A stretch of DNA of 64,000 nt from the NCBI GenBank assembly GCA_002842515.1, contig PHDC01000001.1, forward strand, positions 868,001-932,000, in the 5' to 3' direction. The translations under genes and the position numbers were made by a program. Each line of letters begins with the position of its first letter. The stretch's first letter is position 1. Origin of the DNA: Bacteroidetes bacterium HGW-Bacteroidetes-5 (lineage in GTDB: Bacteria > Bacteroidota > Bacteroidia > Bacteroidales > UBA932). The notes below the pieces were generated by a model that was not told where the DNA came from, ran no database searches, and worked only from the letters and a program-made list of their open reading frames with translations. Shown one piece after another: positions 49,544-58,581 of this stretch.

Positions 49544-49562
49544 CATTAATAGGACAATACAA

Positions 49563-51443
49563 TTACTCAACCATTACAGGTGGAGCAAGTGGAACAAATG
49601 TAAGAGGGTTAAAGCTCTTCGTTTGCATCAAAACAGATGTCGATGGGGCTTTCTGTATATCCTTTGCAATAAATTCATCCAGACTAAACTCAACTCCAGC
49701 TGTAGAGAGAATCCTCTTTACCATATGCTCCCGTGATGGTGCATTATAGTATGGCTCATTCTGAATCATACAACTTGAGGTCTCCGGCCTCCAGGCTCCG
49801 AATGAGTAGTAATATGCCCCGGCAAAAGCAGAGACCCTGCCGTATCCGGGTCTGTCAATAAAATGTTTCCACTTAATGATTGTAACATTCGAAGTCAAAT
49901 CTACATTGGGATAGAATCCTGCTTTAGACCAAGTCATAAATTTTGAAGAGTCCGCTACAGGAAGAGTTTTACCGACATTGGCAGAAGATACATATTCGTC
50001 TGCCAGCCTCCCGAAGCCGTGTCCTCCTGCTTCGTGTTGCAGAAGATTACTATAATTAGAACCTGGTGTTGTAGATTTATTTACAGGAACAATTGCCACC
50101 GCTTTACCGTCAGACCAGGTCCAACAGGTTCCGGCATATCTGTTTTGGTTAACAACCATTATAATAAGCAATTTCTTAAGCTTATTATCATCTACTCCCG
50201 GAATTTTTTTGGCATATTCAAATGCCAAATCTGTATTCGTGGACATTGAAGAGCCACCCAGAAAATCGGTATTGAATTTTGAATTCTTATTTATTGATTT
50301 ATCAGTCTGCTTAACACCACTATCTCTGGAGTATCCTGCCTGTTTATAAACTTTGAAATATCCCCTGTAGCTCTTATATGGCTCTACGCTAAAAAAATGT
50401 TCTATCCCAAGATCCATATCTCTGTCAAAAAGGCCACCCTCTTCAAAATCTTCCGAAATATACCCGTCTCCCAAAAAAAGAATTTCGTTTGGAGCTCCAC
50501 CCAGAGTGTTCTCCTGAGCAACCTTATAATCACCGTCGAAATAGCTCTTTTTAATCCCTGTGGTGAGTGTATTTACTGCAGATGTGCCTTTTCCTCCAAA
50601 CGCATCAGTTGCAAGTACTCTCCAGTAATATTTTTTATTTTCATCAAGATATGCAGGAAGGTTATAGACAGTATCCTTTAATGTTGCAAAGTAGGTCCAG
50701 GTGGTTTGGTTGTCTGAATACTCAATTCTATAGGTTACTTCATCATTATCCGGATCTTTAGACCCGCTCCATCTGAATGTTGGTAGTCTGTTGGCATCTG
50801 TAAGGTTGTTAACAGGTGATTTTAAAACAGGCGCCTGGGGTGAACTGTTGAAACCTCTCTCCTGTACAATTCTTACACTTTTGTAAGTATCTGCATACTT
50901 AAAGTTAACATAAGCACTTCTCTCCAGACCTGCGTTTGCAGTAAAGGTTAGAGTTACCTGCTTATTTCCCTCTCCGCTCATTGGTGATGCAGTTATCCAG
51001 GTTGCCTCAGCAGGTATCTCAACCTGCCACTTTGTGTTAGAACTTACAGCAACAACTTTTAATGTGGCATCTTTGTTAAACTGGATATCGGACTTGTCTG
51101 TTTCAAGATTTGAAAAACTCTGTATAATTTCTGCAGATTTTTTTAAACTTTTGCTGGTTACAGATAGAGTAACTTTCCGCTCCTGCGTGCTGAAATTATT
51201 TGTCGCCTTAATTGTAATCTCTCCATTTCCCTCTCCGCTGGCAGGAGAGATGGTGCACCAGGTAGAGGTAATAGTCGCTGTCCACTTGCCGTTGGACGTA
51301 ACTGTGATCTTCTCCTCTCCGTCAATATTGCCTATCATAACCTGTGCAAGCGATAGTTCCAGCGATGCAGGGGGCTCTTTTTCACACGAAAGTGATAAAA
51401 TGCTTACTAATATTATGGCTGTAATTCTAAGTATCTTTAACAT
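49563..51443 (-). CDS. M64-family metallopeptidase lipoprotein with BACON domains
   Basis: Product of 626 residues from ATG 51443; a longer frame starts only with TTG at 51473. The lipobox LSLSC (near residue 20) marks a lipoprotein. Two BACON-like domains (about 35-195), each with WxxxxP-x-SGEGN, are followed by a fibronectin III-like domain (about 205-300), which often bind glycans or mucin. The peptidase domain carries the zinc motif HEAGGHGFGRLADEY at about 470, as in the IgA-peptidase family M64. It probably sits at the cell surface and cuts host or dietary proteins. It lies next to a SusCD locus. Confidence 0.87.
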   Translation of the reverse strand: MLKILRITAIILVSILSLSCEKEPPASLELSLAQVMIGNIDGEEKITVTSNGKWTATITSTWCTISPASGEGNGEITIKATNNFSTQERKVTLSVTSKSLKKSAEIIQSFSNLETDKSDIQFNKDATLKVVAVSSNTKWQVEIPAEATWITASPMSGEGNKQVTLTFTANAGLERSAYVNFKYADTYKSVRIVQERGFNSSPQAPVLKSPVNNLTDANRLPTFRWSGSKDPDNDEVTYRIEYSDNQTTWTYFATLKDTVYNLPAYLDENKKYYWRVLATDAFGGKGTSAVNTLTTGIKKSYFDGDYKVAQENTLGGAPNEILFLGDGYISEDFEEGGLFDRDMDLGIEHFFSVEPYKSYRGYFKVYKQAGYSRDSGVKQTDKSINKNSKFNTDFLGGSSMSTNTDLAFEYAKKIPGVDDNKLKKLLIIMVVNQNRYAGTCWTWSDGKAVAIVPVNKSTTPGSNYSNLLQHEAGGHGFGRLADEYVSSANVGKTLPVADSSKFMTWSKAGFYPNVDLTSNVTIIKWKHFIDRPGYGRVSAFAGAYYYSFGAWRPETSSCMIQNEPYYNAPSREHMVKRILSTAGVEFSLDEFIAKDIQKAPSTSVLMQTKSFNPLTFVPLAPPVMVE

Positions 51444-51489
51444 AAAGTAGTCATATAAATATATAAATCTCAATCTTCACTATAAACAT

Positions 51490-51497
51490 CAAATATA
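51490..51497 (-). promoter_or_regulatory. Candidate -7 element for the M64 gene
   Basis: On the minus strand TATATTTG fits TAnnTTTG. It lies 46 bp before ATG 51443, and only about 16 bp before the alternative TTG start, which supports the ATG. No clear -33 element is seen. Confidence 0.4.
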
Positions 51498-51529
51498 TAT
51501 AAAAAAGAGATAAAGATGAAATTCCGGTA

Positions 51530-52642
51530 CTATTTGTGTTGCAAATTGTCTTCCAAATATTCTACAATCTCCTTTACCGAGTTATTGTTCATAATGATTT
51601 TACCCTCAGTATCTACCAATATGGTGTGCGGTATCATCTGTACATTATAAACAGATGAGACGGCACTTTGGTTGTTCTCTTTTAGTTGTATCCAGGAGAA
51701 GTTCTCTTTCCGGATTATTTCTCTCCAGTTTCTCTCTACATCCCCAATTGTGATAGCAACTATCTCTATTCCATTCTTACGATATAGGTTGTAATTTATC
51801 CCGATATCTATGCAAAATTGTGTACTCTCCCTGCTCCACGAAGACCAGAAGATAAGTATTGTAAATTTATTCTTCTCATATATCTTAGAAAAAGTTATTG
51901 GAGATTCATCTAATGAGAGAAGAGTAAAATCTGGGGCGACTCTTCCGGGTTCCAGAAGTTTTCTCTTTTCAATAGTCTCGCGTATTTTTATAAGATAGCT
52001 GCTGCCTTTATATTTTGATGAGTTTTCAAATATCTCCAGCCTATTTTGCAACTCTTCAATATCTCCTACATTAACTAACTCATACAAATTGAGCAGCGAG
52101 TAGAAAGAGGTTGGATTAGCAGCGATTAGTGAATCGGAGAAGCTCTTCATCTCTCTGTTCGCGCTATTTACTATTGATGAATATTTTGCTCTTAATTTGT
52201 CATCTGTATCTGGTTTTACTAACTCTCCCAGAACATAATTAAGATTATACTTTGTCATCACAGATTGGCTTTTTGAGGCAGTTTTGTTCATCAAATCTTG
52301 TGTCTGGCCTCCAGTTACCGTTGCCTCTCTAAGGTTCTCGGAAAGTGCCTCTATCCGGAATTTTGTATTTTCCAGATAGATGGGAATATTATAATTGAGC
52401 TCTTTCATAAAGATGAGGTATTTGTCCGGCATCTCTAGTTTACCGAAGAACTTAAATCTTCCCCTCTTAATGACAGTAGAATCAAAAACACTTTTTGTGT
52501 TGGCCTTTTGGATATAAACAACCCCATCCTTTAGGGCCATATCTTCGCCCTTTATAACCCCTTTTACTTCATAGCCCTCATCGTTTGTTTTACAACTGAT
52601 AATAACAACTATAAAGAAGAGAAACAACAGTGCTTTTCTCAT
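51530..52642 (-). CDS. Thioredoxin-fold lipoprotein (DUF4369/TlpA type) lacking CXXC
   Basis: Product of 370 residues with a lipobox near residue 17 (VIISC). An N-terminal DUF4369-like domain (about 25-110) precedes a helical linker and a C-terminal AhpC/TSA thioredoxin-like domain (about 235-365). The usual WCxxC redox site reads WSSWSRES, with Ser270 and Ser273 in place of both cysteines; the cis-Pro in IPHTILVD remains. It is therefore probably not a disulfide oxidoreductase and may bind a ligand or partner. It stands between the SusCD terminator and the M64 gene. Confidence 0.85.
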   Translation of the reverse strand: MRKALLFLFFIVVIISCKTNDEGYEVKGVIKGEDMALKDGVVYIQKANTKSVFDSTVIKRGRFKFFGKLEMPDKYLIFMKELNYNIPIYLENTKFRIEALSENLREATVTGGQTQDLMNKTASKSQSVMTKYNLNYVLGELVKPDTDDKLRAKYSSIVNSANREMKSFSDSLIAANPTSFYSLLNLYELVNVGDIEELQNRLEIFENSSKYKGSSYLIKIRETIEKRKLLEPGRVAPDFTLLSLDESPITFSKIYEKNKFTILIFWSSWSRESTQFCIDIGINYNLYRKNGIEIVAITIGDVERNWREIIRKENFSWIQLKENNQSAVSSVYNVQMIPHTILVDTEGKIIMNNNSVKEIVEYLEDNLQHK

Positions 52643-52668
52643 AATATTTTACCTGTTTTATAATAATA

Positions 52669-52676
52669 CAAATTTA
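52669..52676 (-). promoter_or_regulatory. Candidate -7 element for the thioredoxin-fold gene
   Basis: On the minus strand TAAATTTG fits TAnnTTTG, 26 bp before the ATG. A -33 element is not obvious. Confidence 0.4.
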
Positions 52677-52722
52677 ACGATAATAAGTTTATTTTATTAG
52701 TGGTTCTTACATTGCCGTGTTG

Positions 52723-52758
52723 TAAAAAAAAGAGGATGACCAAAAATGATCATCCTCT
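52723..52758 (-). terminator. Terminator of the susCD-lipoprotein operon
   Basis: On the minus strand a stem AGAGGATGA / TCATCCTCT with a short loop is followed by a run of eight T. It lies 20 bp after the lipoprotein stop and separates this operon from the thioredoxin-fold gene. Confidence 0.85.
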
Positions 52759-52777
52759 TAATTCTAAAAATTACCTA

Positions 52778-53560
52778 CTATGGCATTGTGAATTTCTCTG
52801 CGAAAGTACCTCCGAATGCTAACCCGGATGTTGGTAACACAAAGCGACTGTACCATATATGATCTTTACCGCTTATCTCAGTTGTCTGAGGGCTAACATA
52901 TACATAACCATAAGCTGCACTGTATAACCATCCAATATTCTGTTGTGCACAGGTAATAACACCGGCGTCAACTTTGAATTCGATATTGTATCCAGGTTCG
53001 TAGCAGTTGGTCAATCTGTAGAAGTTAAGTGTTGCAGAGATAGGGGCTTTCATTACAGGCTGGCTCCAGCTTCCTTCATAGAACTCAGATGTATAGGTTC
53101 CATTTCCGAAAGCAGCATATACCAGTGGTAACATAGCTTCAACAGTAATCTCCTTAACTTTTGATTTAGATACCATAGTATCATCTGCGATTGTAAGTTT
53201 TACAGTATATTTTGTTGCAGGAGCAACGCTGGAAATACTGTAATTAATAACTACATAGGCAGATGCTTCGCCTGCAGCAAACTGAACAGTACCGCTTGCC
53301 AAGCTTAATTTAGTAGTTCCTGTTCCTGAGATAGTTATTGGAACTGAAGCTGCATCTTTGGTATTACCTCTGTTTATTAAAACATTAATTTTACCGTTAT
53401 CTGCCTGGCTAAGTCCATATACTAAAAGAGTAGAACGGAACGCAGCATCCACGCTACCTATATCGCTGCTGGCGATATAAGGTTTGATTTCATCTTTGTT
53501 ACACGAAACAACTAGTACAAATAATAATACCAGTGTTGTTATATATCTTAAATTTTTCAT
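52778..53560 (-). CDS. SusCD-associated surface lipoprotein, unknown family
   Basis: Product of 260 residues with a lipobox near residue 20 (VVSCNK). Residues about 35-140 form a beta-rich Ig-like domain with a Calx-beta-like pattern (VPITISGTGTT...). The rest (about 145-260) is rich in Tyr, Trp and Gly and may bind substrate. It is the third gene of the susC-susD operon, 19 bp after susD. Such third-gene lipoproteins usually bind the same substrate at the surface. I cannot name the family. Confidence 0.75.
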   Translation of the reverse strand: MKNLRYITTLVLLFVLVVSCNKDEIKPYIASSDIGSVDAAFRSTLLVYGLSQADNGKINVLINRGNTKDAASVPITISGTGTTKLSLASGTVQFAAGEASAYVVINYSISSVAPATKYTVKLTIADDTMVSKSKVKEITVEAMLPLVYAAFGNGTYTSEFYEGSWSQPVMKAPISATLNFYRLTNCYEPGYNIEFKVDAGVITCAQQNIGWLYSAAYGYVYVSPQTTEISGKDHIWYSRFVLPTSGLAFGGTFAEKFTMP

Positions 53561-53579
53561 TTACTAAAGGTATTAAATA

Positions 53580-55160
53580 TTATAGAGGGTTCTGGTCTGT
53601 CTCAATGTCCATATTCTCATTACCGTCAAACTCCTGTTGTGGAATAGGGAGAACAAACTCCTTAGATTTTGGAGCGGTAGAGATAGTCTTAATCAACTGA
53701 GAGTGGTTTGTTCCGGCATAATCTCTGGTGAATCCGAGACCAAGTCTCTTGATGTCAAACAGACGACCTGCCTCACCCCAAAGCTCAATACGACGCTGGA
53801 ACAGTACCTCGTCCATAATAGTAACAAAAGCTCCGTGAGTATCGCTGTTGTATGTAGCGGCATCTGTACGGTTAGCAAGTCTTGTTGCCATATTAGGGTC
53901 ACGAACTGCACCTAGCTCAAGAAGCAGTGTTCTTGCTGCAGGATATTGTGCTAAACGTACTCTTGCCTCTGCCTCAATAAGAAGCATCTCTTCTGCTCTT
54001 AAGTAGATATAGTCACCTGTGTAGTCTGTGATGTTTTTATATTTGTATTTGAACTGAGCGTGACTCTTATTAGGGCCTGAGCTTGAAGGAGAAGCAATAG
54101 CAACATTCCACCACTGAAGTCTCTTGTCCGATGAAGGAATCTGGTTGTATAACCAAGAGTCAAGACACTTTCTGGAGGTTACACCGTATCCGTTTGCTGT
54201 AATTACAGCAGGCGTACTTCCTACATCCACGTGGCAGAAGAATGTACCCCAACCACCGGAAATAGCCTCAGTTGCAATAACTTCACCACCCCATAGAACT
54301 GAAGATAGTTTGATGTCATTGAATCCTGAATATAGGGCCGCATCACCCGATAGAAGAGCATATCCCTGACGAGCCTCGGCTGCAGCTGTTGCTGCACCAC
54401 TCCAGTTCTCCATAGTAAGGAATACCTTTGCCTGAATTGCTTTGGCAACATTGTAGTCAATCTGAGATTTATGAGCTCTGGCAACACCGGCATCTTTAGC
54501 TGCCTTTAAGAGAGTTGATGCCTCCTCAAGGTCTGCAGTGATTAGGTCATAAACATCTTTTAGTGTACCTCTTGGTGCACCAACAAGTGTAGGTGCAGTA
54601 TAGAGAGGAACTCCCGGAGCTGTCTCATTCCCTTTATATGTATGCTGGAAGAATAGAGTAAGGTAGTAGTAGGCGTATGCTCTTAAAGCGAGAGCTTGTC
54701 CTACAACGCTTTTAATCTTATTAGGATCTCCTGCGATAGTCTCTCTAGAGGCTAAAATATAGTTGGCATTTGTAATTATCTTGTAATAGAAATTCCAAAG
54801 GCCGTAGCATCTCCAGGATGCGCTGGCATACCTTGAGCGTACATCATATCTGTAGTCAAAATAGAACCAACCGTTACCCTGCTCTGCCTGTACATAGTCT
54901 TCACCCATAAGGTCTGCAACCATATTGTGCGAAACAATACCAAAGTTTTGCTGAACGTTACCGGTGGTACCAAACCAAGTACTATTAGGCAAATATAGAG
55001 CTCTGTAAACACCGTTAAGGGCAACCATTGCACTTTCGGTATTGTTGAAGATCAATTTCCCCGAAACCGAATCAGTAGGAACTGTATCAAGATACTCCTT
55101 TTCACAAGAGCTTAATACAAGAAGCGCTGCTACTGCAAATAATGTTATTATCTTTTTCAT
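53580..55160 (-). CDS. SusD/RagB-family outer-membrane lipoprotein
   Basis: Product of 526 residues with a lipobox LSSC near residue 19. The SusD pattern is visible: an N-terminal helical TPR-like region with ALALRAYAYYYLTLFFQ (about 165), and a C-terminal conserved region with RRIELWGEAGRLFDIKR and EFVLPIPQQE near the end. SusD caps the SusC pore and captures substrate. It lies 28 bp after susC. The substrate cannot be deduced; no glycoside hydrolase is near. Confidence 0.9.
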   Translation of the reverse strand: MKKIITLFAVAALLVLSSCEKEYLDTVPTDSVSGKLIFNNTESAMVALNGVYRALYLPNSTWFGTTGNVQQNFGIVSHNMVADLMGEDYVQAEQGNGWFYFDYRYDVRSRYASASWRCYGLWNFYYKIITNANYILASRETIAGDPNKIKSVVGQALALRAYAYYYLTLFFQHTYKGNETAPGVPLYTAPTLVGAPRGTLKDVYDLITADLEEASTLLKAAKDAGVARAHKSQIDYNVAKAIQAKVFLTMENWSGAATAAAEARQGYALLSGDAALYSGFNDIKLSSVLWGGEVIATEAISGGWGTFFCHVDVGSTPAVITANGYGVTSRKCLDSWLYNQIPSSDKRLQWWNVAIASPSSSGPNKSHAQFKYKYKNITDYTGDYIYLRAEEMLLIEAEARVRLAQYPAARTLLLELGAVRDPNMATRLANRTDAATYNSDTHGAFVTIMDEVLFQRRIELWGEAGRLFDIKRLGLGFTRDYAGTNHSQLIKTISTAPKSKEFVLPIPQQEFDGNENMDIETDQNPL

Positions 55161-55188
55161 ATAAGTCTTTTCTTATTATTATTTCTCA

Positions 55189-58100
55189 TTAAAAAGTGAT
55201 ATCCAATCCTAATGATATTGAACGAGTAGGAGTGTACGCATAGTCAGTTCCTCCTGAGAAGTTATACTGAGGGTTCATACCTTGCAGATACGAGAACAAA
55301 AGGATGTTGTCTGCTATAGCAGATATTCTTACGCTCTCAACACCTATTTTGGTCATCCATTTCTTAGGTAAAGAGTAACCCAGGGTTACGTTTTTAATCG
55401 AGAAGAAGGATGCGTTTGTAAGGTTACGATCTGATGTTTGCATATTTGCACCAAGCTGAGGTATTGGAATGTCGGTGATATCACCAGGTTTTTGCCAAGC
55501 CCTTAGCAGGTGTTTAGATAGTGAGTTACCCTGATATAGAGGATCTAAAAGGTTTCCATAGAGACCGTCAAGAATTTTTCCGCCAAGTGAGTATGTACAA
55601 AGAACGCTAAGGTCAACCACACCAAAAAACTTGAAGTCATTGTTGATAGAGCCGTAAAGTTTAGGCATACGGTTACCTGCAATTACTCTTGATGCTGCAG
55701 CTTTTGCTTTATCTGCAGAGATATACGGATCTGATTTTACTCCGCTCACTACATCCCATACCCAGTATAGTTGATATCCTGTTGCAGGATCTACACCGGC
55801 AGATCTTGGAAGATAGAATGAGTTAAGAACTTCACCCTCTTTAGTAATATAGTTACCGCTTGTGATTTCAGGTTTATCTGCCAGGTTTAGAACTTTATTC
55901 TGAACGGTAGAACCCATAACTGTCATAGTCCATCTAAGATCTTTGTTTGCAACGATGTCGCCGGAGATAGATACTTCAACTCCGGTATTCTGCATACTTC
56001 CGATATTCTTGTTATAGCTTATGAAACCGGTTGACATTGCCAAAGGATAGGCCATCAACATATCTTTGGTAACCCTTTTGTACCACTCTGCAGATATTGA
56101 TACTCTGTTAAACATTCTGGCATCAATCCCGATGTTTAGGTTCTCGTTTTTCTCCCACTTAAGGTTTGTATTCTCAATAGATGCAACAACAGCTCCGTTT
56201 CTTCCTGCGTTAGGGAAACCAAGGTCGTAAAGTGCCTGCCAAGGGTACAATCCACCGACTGCGTCGTTACCCTGTACTCCGAAACTGGCTCTTACATTCA
56301 TATTGTTGATCCAGGAAACTCCCTGCATAAATGACTCCTGGCTAACACGCCAGTTACCTCCTACAGACCAGAAATCTCCCCATCTGTTCTCACTGTAAAA
56401 ACGAGATGACCCGTCTCTACGGAAAGACCCTGAGATGTAGTAACGATCTGCATAGTTGTAATTCAAACGAGAGAGGTACGACTCAATTGTGTAGTTATCT
56501 TCGTATGAGTTGGCAGTAATTACTGTTGCAGCTGCCGACAGTTCATAGAGACCACCGAAAGGGAAACCGGATTTTGCACCCATCATATAGTTATACAGGT
56601 ATGAGTAACTCTCGTGACCGGCAAGAACGTCAAGGTTATGTTTCTCCGCAAAGGTACGCTTGAACGATATAAGCTGGTTAAAAGTTTTGCTCAGTGTATT
56701 CATACTGTATTTGTATGCTCTACCTGAAGAACCTGCTGCATTTCCGAAATATGGATTCTCGTAGTTGTGCTGCATTTGGTTAATAAAGTCAAATCCCAGA
56801 TTTGCAGATAGTTTAAGACCGCGAATAGGACCGGTCTTAAAGTCCAGCAACTCAACATAAGTTCTTCCGCTCACACTTGAGTTAACCGATTTGAATTTGT
56901 CGTCATAAAGTGTTGCAACACTGTTGTAGTTTTGCTGCGCACCGGAAGCACGGTTGTTACCGTAGTCAAACTGCTTCTTACCGTTTGCATCCAGAACAGG
57001 AGCACCCGCTGCATCCAGAATATATACAGGATATATAGGAGCCATCAGCATACAAGAGTACCACACGTTTGAAGTGGCAGATCCTGTTGCACTAAGGAAG
57101 TTGCTGGTTGTTTGTGCAAAGTTGGTGTTTAGACCGAATTTTAGCCACTCATTTGGTTGAGCATCTACATTTGCTCTTCCCGAGTAACGCTTAAATGCTG
57201 TTGTCTGAAGTATACCATTTTCGTTAAGGTAACCTACAGATGCCATATATTTTGCCTTTTCCGAACCTCCGGTAACGGTAAGAATATGGTCTTGTCTTAC
57301 AGGGTTGCTGGCAGTAACTGTCTCCATCCAATCTTCATTGTAACGAAGAGTTGCATCATCCCTGATTTTGCCTGTAGATGTATCAAACAACTGAGCTAAA
57401 GGAAAGTTATAAGGGTTATACTGCTCGTTGAGACCAAATATTTTGCTCGGTCCTGTGAGCATCTGCTGGATTGCAGTAACACCTGCAGTTGCAGGGTTAG
57501 CACCTTTAAAAATAATCTCCTCATTTTTATAGGACTGGAACTGATACTCCATCCACTCTTTCTCATCCAAAAGCTCATATGAAGGGAAAGCTCGTGAAGT
57601 TACACCCCAAACACTTCTGAAGTTAACTTTGATTCTCTCTCCCTCTCTTGCTCCTCTTTTGGTGGTAATCATTACAACGCCATTCGCTCCGCGTGACCCG
57701 TAAAGAGCACCGGCAGAGGCATCCTTAAGAATGGTCATAGATTCAATATCTGCAGGGTTAATTGCAGAGATGCTACCATCGTAAGGAACTCCATCCACAA
57801 CATATAGAGGAGTTGTAGAAGCGTTGATTGAACCATAACCCCTGATAATAATACTTGAAGCAGAGCCCGGCTGACCGGAACCGGATGTAACAAGTACACC
57901 TGTTGCAAGACCTTCAACTGCTTTAGTAACATTGGAAACAGTTCTTCTTTCGATTTTTTCTGATTTGATAACCTCGGCAGATCCTGTGAAAGACTCTTTT
58001 CTGGTTGTACCGTAGGCTACTACCAGAACATCCTCCAATTGAACTGCATCCTGTGAGAGGGCAACATTAACAACTGTGCGTCCGTTGATTGGAACCTCCA

Positions 58101-58344
58101 CAACTGTGTACCCGATAAAACTGAATATTAGCGTACCTGTAGATGGAGCACTGATGGTGTATTTTCCCATCAAATCAGTTGCTGCACCTGTGACAGTACC
58201 TTTCAGCTGAACAGATGCATAAACAACAGGTTCCCCTGTTTTTGCATCAGTAACAGTACCTGTTACCTGTATGTTCTGAGCGCTGGCGAAGCCAACAGCC
58301 ACAACAAGCAACAGCCCTGTAAAGAGTAGTTTAATTTTTTTCAT
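55189..58344 (-). CDS. SusC/RagA-family TonB-linked outer-membrane transporter
   Basis: Product of 1051 residues with a signal peptide ending ASAQ (about 1-22). A carboxypeptidase-regulatory-like domain (about 25-105), a TonB-box-like LEDVLVVAYGT segment, a plug with GSINASTTPLYVVDGVPYDG and YGSRGANGVVMITTKRG, and a 22-strand barrel ending in an aromatic residue (LGLDITF) are present. It imports large molecules with SusD, using ExbB-ExbD-TonB energy. It opens an operon with susD and a third lipoprotein behind a good promoter. Confidence 0.93.
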   Translation of the reverse strand: MKKIKLLFTGLLLVVAVGFASAQNIQVTGTVTDAKTGEPVVYASVQLKGTVTGAATDLMGKYTISAPSTGTLIFSFIGYTVVEVPINGRTVVNVALSQDAVQLEDVLVVAYGTTRKESFTGSAEVIKSEKIERRTVSNVTKAVEGLATGVLVTSGSGQPGSASSIIIRGYGSINASTTPLYVVDGVPYDGSISAINPADIESMTILKDASAGALYGSRGANGVVMITTKRGAREGERIKVNFRSVWGVTSRAFPSYELLDEKEWMEYQFQSYKNEEIIFKGANPATAGVTAIQQMLTGPSKIFGLNEQYNPYNFPLAQLFDTSTGKIRDDATLRYNEDWMETVTASNPVRQDHILTVTGGSEKAKYMASVGYLNENGILQTTAFKRYSGRANVDAQPNEWLKFGLNTNFAQTTSNFLSATGSATSNVWYSCMLMAPIYPVYILDAAGAPVLDANGKKQFDYGNNRASGAQQNYNSVATLYDDKFKSVNSSVSGRTYVELLDFKTGPIRGLKLSANLGFDFINQMQHNYENPYFGNAAGSSGRAYKYSMNTLSKTFNQLISFKRTFAEKHNLDVLAGHESYSYLYNYMMGAKSGFPFGGLYELSAAATVITANSYEDNYTIESYLSRLNYNYADRYYISGSFRRDGSSRFYSENRWGDFWSVGGNWRVSQESFMQGVSWINNMNVRASFGVQGNDAVGGLYPWQALYDLGFPNAGRNGAVVASIENTNLKWEKNENLNIGIDARMFNRVSISAEWYKRVTKDMLMAYPLAMSTGFISYNKNIGSMQNTGVEVSISGDIVANKDLRWTMTVMGSTVQNKVLNLADKPEITSGNYITKEGEVLNSFYLPRSAGVDPATGYQLYWVWDVVSGVKSDPYISADKAKAAASRVIAGNRMPKLYGSINNDFKFFGVVDLSVLCTYSLGGKILDGLYGNLLDPLYQGNSLSKHLLRAWQKPGDITDIPIPQLGANMQTSDRNLTNASFFSIKNVTLGYSLPKKWMTKIGVESVRISAIADNILLFSYLQGMNPQYNFSGGTDYAYTPTRSISLGLDITF

Positions 58345-58414
58345 TTAGTTAAATTTTGGTTAGTAATTTAAGTATTTTTGGTTATGTAGTTTTCTCAAAT
58401 ATTATTGAGCATAG

Positions 58415-58444
58415 CAAAGTTAATAAAAAAAAATCAATAACAAA
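58415..58444 (-). promoter_or_regulatory. Promoter of the susC operon
   Basis: On the minus strand TTTG (58441-58444), an 18-nt spacer and TAACTTTG (58415-58422) match the Bacteroidota consensus. The leader to the susC ATG would be about 65 nt. The 237-bp spacer 58345-58581 otherwise holds only the gdhA terminator. Confidence 0.7.
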
Positions 58445-58497
58445 TACTACCAATCTACTTGTAAAATTGAATATTATTGACTATTTATAAGCCTATT

Positions 58498-58528
58498 AAA
58501 AAAAAAGAGCCGCATTTTTTGCGGCTCT
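58498..58528 (-). terminator. Terminator after gdhA
   Basis: On the minus strand an 8-bp stem AGAGCCGC / GCGGCTCT with a 7-nt loop precedes nine T. It lies 54 bp after the gdhA stop. Confidence 0.85.
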
Positions 58529-58581
58529 GATTTTCAATATTTTACTCTAATTAAGCAAATTAGGGTAATTACTCCGTTGTT

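Noticed and set aside
49423..49749. Plus-strand 108-codon frame after rpoC
   Set aside because: It runs through the palindromic element into the antisense of the M64 gene, and has no recognisable domain.
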